8,562 nucleotides of DNA from NCBI GenBank assembly GCA_017889745.1, contig JAGGAG010000116.1:1-8562 (forward strand), read 5' to 3'. The notes under the pieces were generated by a model. The model ran no database searches and had not been told where the DNA came from. It saw only the letters and a program-made list of their open reading frames with translations. This DNA comes from Gemmatimonadota bacterium. GTDB lineage: Bacteria; Gemmatimonadota; Gemmatimonadetes; Gemmatimonadales; GWC2-71-9. Of the stretch, positions 5,867 to 8,562 are shown piece after piece; position 1 is the stretch's first letter, and each line of letters begins with the position of its first letter. The translations under genes and the position numbers were made by a program.

Positions 5867-7039
5867 ATGGAACCGACGCTCGCCTACCTCGATCACGCCG
5901 CCACCACGCCGGTTCGCGCCGAAGTGCGCGCGGCCATGGCACCATATCTCGATGAGATCTTCGGCAATCCGTCGAGCGCTCACCGCTTTGGCCGTGCTGC
6001 CCGGGCCGGGCTGGAACAGGCGCGACGCGACATCGCCGAGGCGATAGGGTGCGAGCCGGCGCAGGTGGTGTTCACCTCCGGCGGCACCGAGGCGGACAAC
6101 CTCGCCATCATCGGTTCGGCATTCGCGGCGGCTGCTCGGGGGCGCCCGCGCCGTGTCGCGGTGTCGGCCATCGAGCACAAGGCCATTCTCGCGGCCGCTC
6201 ACACGGTGGCGACGCTGGGCGGCGAGGAGATCGTGCTGCCGGTGGATGCCACCGGCTCGCTCCAGCTCGAGGCGCTCGATGCCGCCTTGGCCCGCAGCCC
6301 AGCCGTCGTGTCGGTGATGTGGGTCAACAACGAGGTCGGCGCGCTGCAGCCGATTGCGGACATCGCCGCCCACTGTGCCGCGGCGGACGTGCCGTTTCAC
6401 ACCGACGGCGTGCAGGCGTTCGGCAAGGTGGCCGTGGACCTCCGAACCCTGCCCATCGCGCTCCTCACGCTGTCGGGGCACAAGCTCGGTGCCCCCAAGG
6501 GCATCGGCGCGCTCGTGGTGCGCGACCGGGGGCTGGTGGAGGCGATCATTCACGGTGGCGGACAGCAGTACGGCATCCGCCCCGGCACGGAGAACGTCGC
6601 TGGAGCCGTGGCGCTCGGCTGTGCGGCCCGTCTGGCGGCGGCGGAACAGGCCGCGGAGATGCCCCGGCTCGCTACGCTCCGCGACCGGCTCGAGGCGCTG
6701 CTGTGTGAGATCCCGGACCTGGTGGTGGTCGGGGCGGCGGGCCGTCGCGCACCCCACATCCTGACGGTCGCCGTAGCCGGCGCGGACAGTGAGACCCTGC
6801 TCATGCACCTCGACATGCAGGGCGTGGCCGCATCCGGCGGCTCCGCCTGCTCCACCGGCGCGGTGGAGCCGTCGCATGTGCTGTGCGCCATGGGGATCCC
6901 GCGCGACCTGGCCATGGGACAGGTGCGCTTCTCGTTCGGACACGAGAGTACCCAGGCGGACGTGGAGCGCGTCGCGGCGGTGTTTCCCAAGGTGGTCGCC
7001 CGGGCCCGCAAGCTGTCGGGAGCGCTTGGCCGTGCCTGA
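5867..7039 (+). CDS. Cysteine desulfurase, NifS/IscS family (YrvO-like context)
   Basis: PLP-dependent enzyme of 390 residues that converts L-cysteine to alanine and leaves a persulfide sulfur for transfer. I prefer ATG 5867 (MEPTLAYLDHAATTPV) to ATG 5849, because family members begin a few residues before YLDHAATTP and 5849 would overlap the kinase start. Visible landmarks are FGNPSSAHRFG (32-42), SGGTEADN (71-78), His104 in the EHKA motif that stacks on PLP, Asp180 and Gln183 (HTDGVQAFGK), the Schiff-base lysine Lys206 in SGHKLGAPKG, RPGTEN (238-243), and the catalytic Cys328 in SGGSACSTGAVEPSHVL. All catalytic residues are intact. Its stop overlaps the start of mnmA by 8 bases, which points to translational coupling and to a main job of supplying sulfur for tRNA 2-thiolation. 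A wider role in Fe-S assembly is possible. No iscU, iscR or tusA is nearby. Confidence 0.93.
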   Translation: MEPTLAYLDHAATTPVRAEVRAAMAPYLDEIFGNPSSAHRFGRAARAGLEQARRDIAEAIGCEPAQVVFTSGGTEADNLAIIGSAFAAAARGRPRRVAVSAIEHKAILAAAHTVATLGGEEIVLPVDATGSLQLEALDAALARSPAVVSVMWVNNEVGALQPIADIAAHCAAADVPFHTDGVQAFGKVAVDLRTLPIALLTLSGHKLGAPKGIGALVVRDRGLVEAIIHGGGQQYGIRPGTENVAGAVALGCAARLAAAEQAAEMPRLATLRDRLEALLCEIPDLVVVGAAGRRAPHILTVAVAGADSETLLMHLDMQGVAASGGSACSTGAVEPSHVLCAMGIPRDLAMGQVRFSFGHESTQADVERVAAVFPKVVARARKLSGALGRA

Positions 7040-8096
7040 CGCCGGCCGCGTGCTGGTGGCGATGTCCGGCGGGGTCGACTCGTCGGTGGCCGCGGCCCGC
7101 CTCGTAGAGCAGGGCTACGACGTGGTGGGCGCCACGATGAAGCTCTTCTGCTACGGCGACTCCGTGCCCGACCGGCCCTGCTGCTCGCTCGACTCCATCA
7201 ACGACGCGCGTGACGTCGCGCACGGTCTCGGCATTCCGCACTACGTGCTGAACCTCGAGGACCGGTTCTCGCTGCACGTCATCCAGAATTTCGTGAGCGA
7301 ATACAGCCGCGGCCGCACACCCATTCCCTGTGTGCGCTGCAACTCGTTCACCAAGTTCCGCGACCTGCTGGCCCACGCCGACGCGCTGCAATGTGACTGG
7401 ATCGCTACGGGCCATTATGCAGTGGCTAGGGACGGCGCGCTCTTCCGCGGCCGCGACCGCTCCAAGGACCAGAGCTACTTCCTGTGGGGCATCGACCAGG
7501 CGGTGGTGGCCCGCATGCTCACGCCGGTTGGCGAGCTCTCGAAGGCCGAGACCCGCGCATACGCGCGGCGCCTCGGCCTCGCGACCGCCGACAAGCCCGA
7601 GTCGGTCGAGATCTGCTTCGTCCCCGACGACGACTACGTCGGCGTGCTCGAGCAGCACCTTCCCACCGACGCCCCGGCCCTCGCCCCTGGCCCGCTCGTC
7701 ACGACGAGCGGCGAGGTGGTGGGGGAGCACGATGGATTCGCCCGGTTCACGATCGGGCAACGGAAGCGCCTGCCGGGCGGTTTCGCCGGGGCCCGGTACG
7801 TCGTGGCTATCCGGCCGGAGGCCCGCGAGGTGGTCATCGGTTCGCTCGAGGACCTCGACGGCCACCGCGTCACCCTGAACGAGCTCAACTGGCTGGCCGG
7901 CCCGCTCACACCTGGCGATCACTGTCTGGTCCAGCTCCGTTATCGCGCGCCCGCGGTGGCGGCGACTGCCATGGCGGTCGATACGGGGAGCATCGGCCTC
8001 GTGCTCGACACGGCGGTCCGGGCCATCACGCCCGGCCAGTCAGGCGTACTCTACGACGACGCCGGCCGGGTGCTGGGCGGCGGCGTCATTGCGTAG
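7032..8096 (+). CDS. mnmA: tRNA-specific 2-thiouridylase MnmA
   Basis: ATP-dependent enzyme of 354 residues that adenylates U34 of tRNA-Lys, -Glu and -Gln and replaces O2 with sulfur, giving s2U34. I chose GTG 7032, which has GGGAG at 7018-7022 nine bases ahead and overlaps the desulfurase stop by 8 bases; ATG 7062 would cut the first beta strand. The PP-loop is SGGVDSS (12-18). The two catalytic cysteines should be Cys103 (PCVRCN, 99-104) and Cys195 (SVEICF, 191-196). ATGHYA (125-130), SKDQSYFLWG (144-153) and FTIGQRKRL match MnmA tRNA- and ATP-binding elements, and a C-terminal beta-barrel domain follows. It has extra cysteines (40, 50, 51, 100), including a PCCSLDSINDAR element (49-60) found in some MnmA subgroups. 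It probably receives sulfur directly from the coupled desulfurase. Confidence 0.95.
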   Translation: MPDAGRVLVAMSGGVDSSVAAARLVEQGYDVVGATMKLFCYGDSVPDRPCCSLDSINDARDVAHGLGIPHYVLNLEDRFSLHVIQNFVSEYSRGRTPIPCVRCNSFTKFRDLLAHADALQCDWIATGHYAVARDGALFRGRDRSKDQSYFLWGIDQAVVARMLTPVGELSKAETRAYARRLGLATADKPESVEICFVPDDDYVGVLEQHLPTDAPALAPGPLVTTSGEVVGEHDGFARFTIGQRKRLPGGFAGARYVVAIRPEAREVVIGSLEDLDGHRVTLNELNWLAGPLTPGDHCLVQLRYRAPAVAATAMAVDTGSIGLVLDTAVRAITPGQSGVLYDDAGRVLGGGVIA

Positions 8097-8120
8097 CCAC
8101 AACCCTTCCCGGAGCCGCCG

Positions 8121-8483
8121 ATGAAGGCCTTCGTCCTGCGCCTGCTGATCAATGCCCTCGCCATCTTCGCGGCGGTGAAGCTGCTGCCTGGTCTGCATTT
8201 CCAGGGCACGTGGCCGCAACTGGCCGGCGTCGCGCTCGTGTTCGGCGTGCTGAACGCCTTCCTGAAGCCCATCCTGACGGTCCTGACCTGCCCGTTCATC
8301 CTCCTCACCCTGGGGCTCTTCGCCCTCGTGGTAAACGGGGTGATGCTCCTGGTCACGGCATACGTTTCGCAGAGGCTGGGCTTCGACTTCAAGGTGGACG
8401 GCCTCTGGTGGGCCCTGCTTGGTGGCATCGTCATCGGGATCATCAGCACCGCGCTGTCGCTGCTGATTCCGGACGGCGACTGA
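8121..8483 (+). CDS. Small membrane protein, YvlD / phage holin family 4 superfamily
   Basis: Predicted 120-residue membrane protein, with GGAG at 8111-8114 six bases before the ATG. It has about four hydrophobic segments (5-23, 32-47, 52-80, 95-117). The middle carries the family signature: LNAFLKPIL, then CPFILLTLGLFALVVNGVML. A short polar stretch (FDFKVDG, 88-94) precedes the last helix, and the tail is IPDGD. Proteins of this family (PF04020) are widespread chromosomal membrane proteins; the holin name comes from distant phage similarity, and no phage genes are nearby, so lysis is unlikely. In Bacillus the relative YvlD belongs to an envelope-stress operon, but that role cannot be assumed here. 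It begins 24 bases after mnmA and may be co-transcribed with it. Confidence 0.88.
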   Translation: MKAFVLRLLINALAIFAAVKLLPGLHFQGTWPQLAGVALVFGVLNAFLKPILTVLTCPFILLTLGLFALVVNGVMLLVTAYVSQRLGFDFKVDGLWWALLGGIVIGIISTALSLLIPDGD

Positions 8484-8515
8484 GCGGGCCACCGCTACCC
8501 GGTGACTGACGCATC

Positions 8516-8562
8516 ATGACGATGATCCGGCCCGCGACACCCGCCCCAGTGACGCCGGCGAC
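8516..8562 (+). CDS. Possible GNAT-family N-acetyltransferase, N-terminus only (partial)
   Basis: An ATG at 8516 opens a frame that runs to the window end without a stop, giving MTMIRPATPAPVTPA. The IRPATPxD/xxxxA pattern is the usual first beta strand of GNAT acetyltransferases, which transfer acetyl from acetyl-CoA to amines. GGTGA at 8501-8505 could serve as a ribosome-binding site; the second ATG at 8522 is an alternative start. Only 15 codons are visible, so this is a tentative identification from the N-terminal pattern and the position after a stop on the same strand. Confidence 0.4.
   Translation, partial: MTMIRPATPAPVTPA

Noticed and set aside
5780..7922. Long minus-strand open frames opposite the desulfurase and mnmA genes
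   Set aside because: They lie fully antisense to two unmistakable enzymes and encode low-complexity sequence.
8121..8483. Prophage interpretation from the holin-family similarity
   Set aside because: The flanking genes are housekeeping (mnmA) and a probable acetyltransferase, with no lysin, integrase or structural phage genes. PF04020-type proteins are common chromosomal membrane proteins.
8490..8504. Small inverted repeat CACCG / CGGTG after the YvlD-like gene, considered as a terminator
   Set aside because: The stem is only 5 bp and no T run follows. It may be chance in GC-rich DNA, and it overlaps the presumed ribosome-binding site of the next gene.

Overview
This window comes from a GC-rich bacterial chromosome with tightly packed genes. 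Several features together suggest a Gemmatimonadota-like (or Acidobacteriota-like) soil bacterium: a BshB1-type bacillithiol deacetylase with an HRDD metal motif, a membrane-anchored PknB-type kinase, tandem MacB-type permeases and a NifS-MnmA pair. The phylum is an inference from gene content and base composition; there is no rRNA or tRNA here to confirm it.

Layout, left to right. (1) Positions 1-1735 hold two tandem MacB/FtsX-type ABC transporter permeases. The first is cut by the window edge and the second follows after 4 bases. (2) Positions 1736-1866 are intergenic, with a small heptamer repeat and a 10-bp inverted repeat. (3) Positions 1867-2781 encode a DUF4349-family lipoprotein. (4) Positions 2808-3524 encode a bacillithiol-biosynthesis-type deacetylase (BshB1, PIG-L family). 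(5) Positions 3607-3999 encode a stand-alone receiver domain that has lost its phosphoacceptor Asp and other switch residues. (6) On the minus strand, 5850-3982 encodes a Ser/Thr protein kinase with about four membrane segments and a cytosolic helical tail. Its 3' end overlaps the receiver gene by 18 bp. (7) Divergent from the kinase, 5867-8096 holds a cysteine desulfurase and the tRNA 2-thiouridylase MnmA, overlapping by 8 bp. (8) Positions 8121-8483 encode a small four-helix membrane protein of the YvlD / phage holin IV family. (9) The last 47 bases look like the start of a GNAT acetyltransferase gene.

How the genes may work together. The desulfurase and MnmA form a plausible dedicated sulfur-delivery pair for s2U34 of tRNA, as YrvO-MnmA does in Bacillus. 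The two permeases probably form one heterodimeric transporter, with an ATPase expected upstream, outside the window. The kinase and degenerate receiver are both signalling-type proteins, but only their tail-to-tail arrangement links them.

I found no mobile element, CRISPR array, RNA gene or clearly new multi-gene system. The items most worth a second look are the degenerate receiver, the compact divergent start region near 5849-5869, and the heptamer/inverted repeat near 1752-1800.
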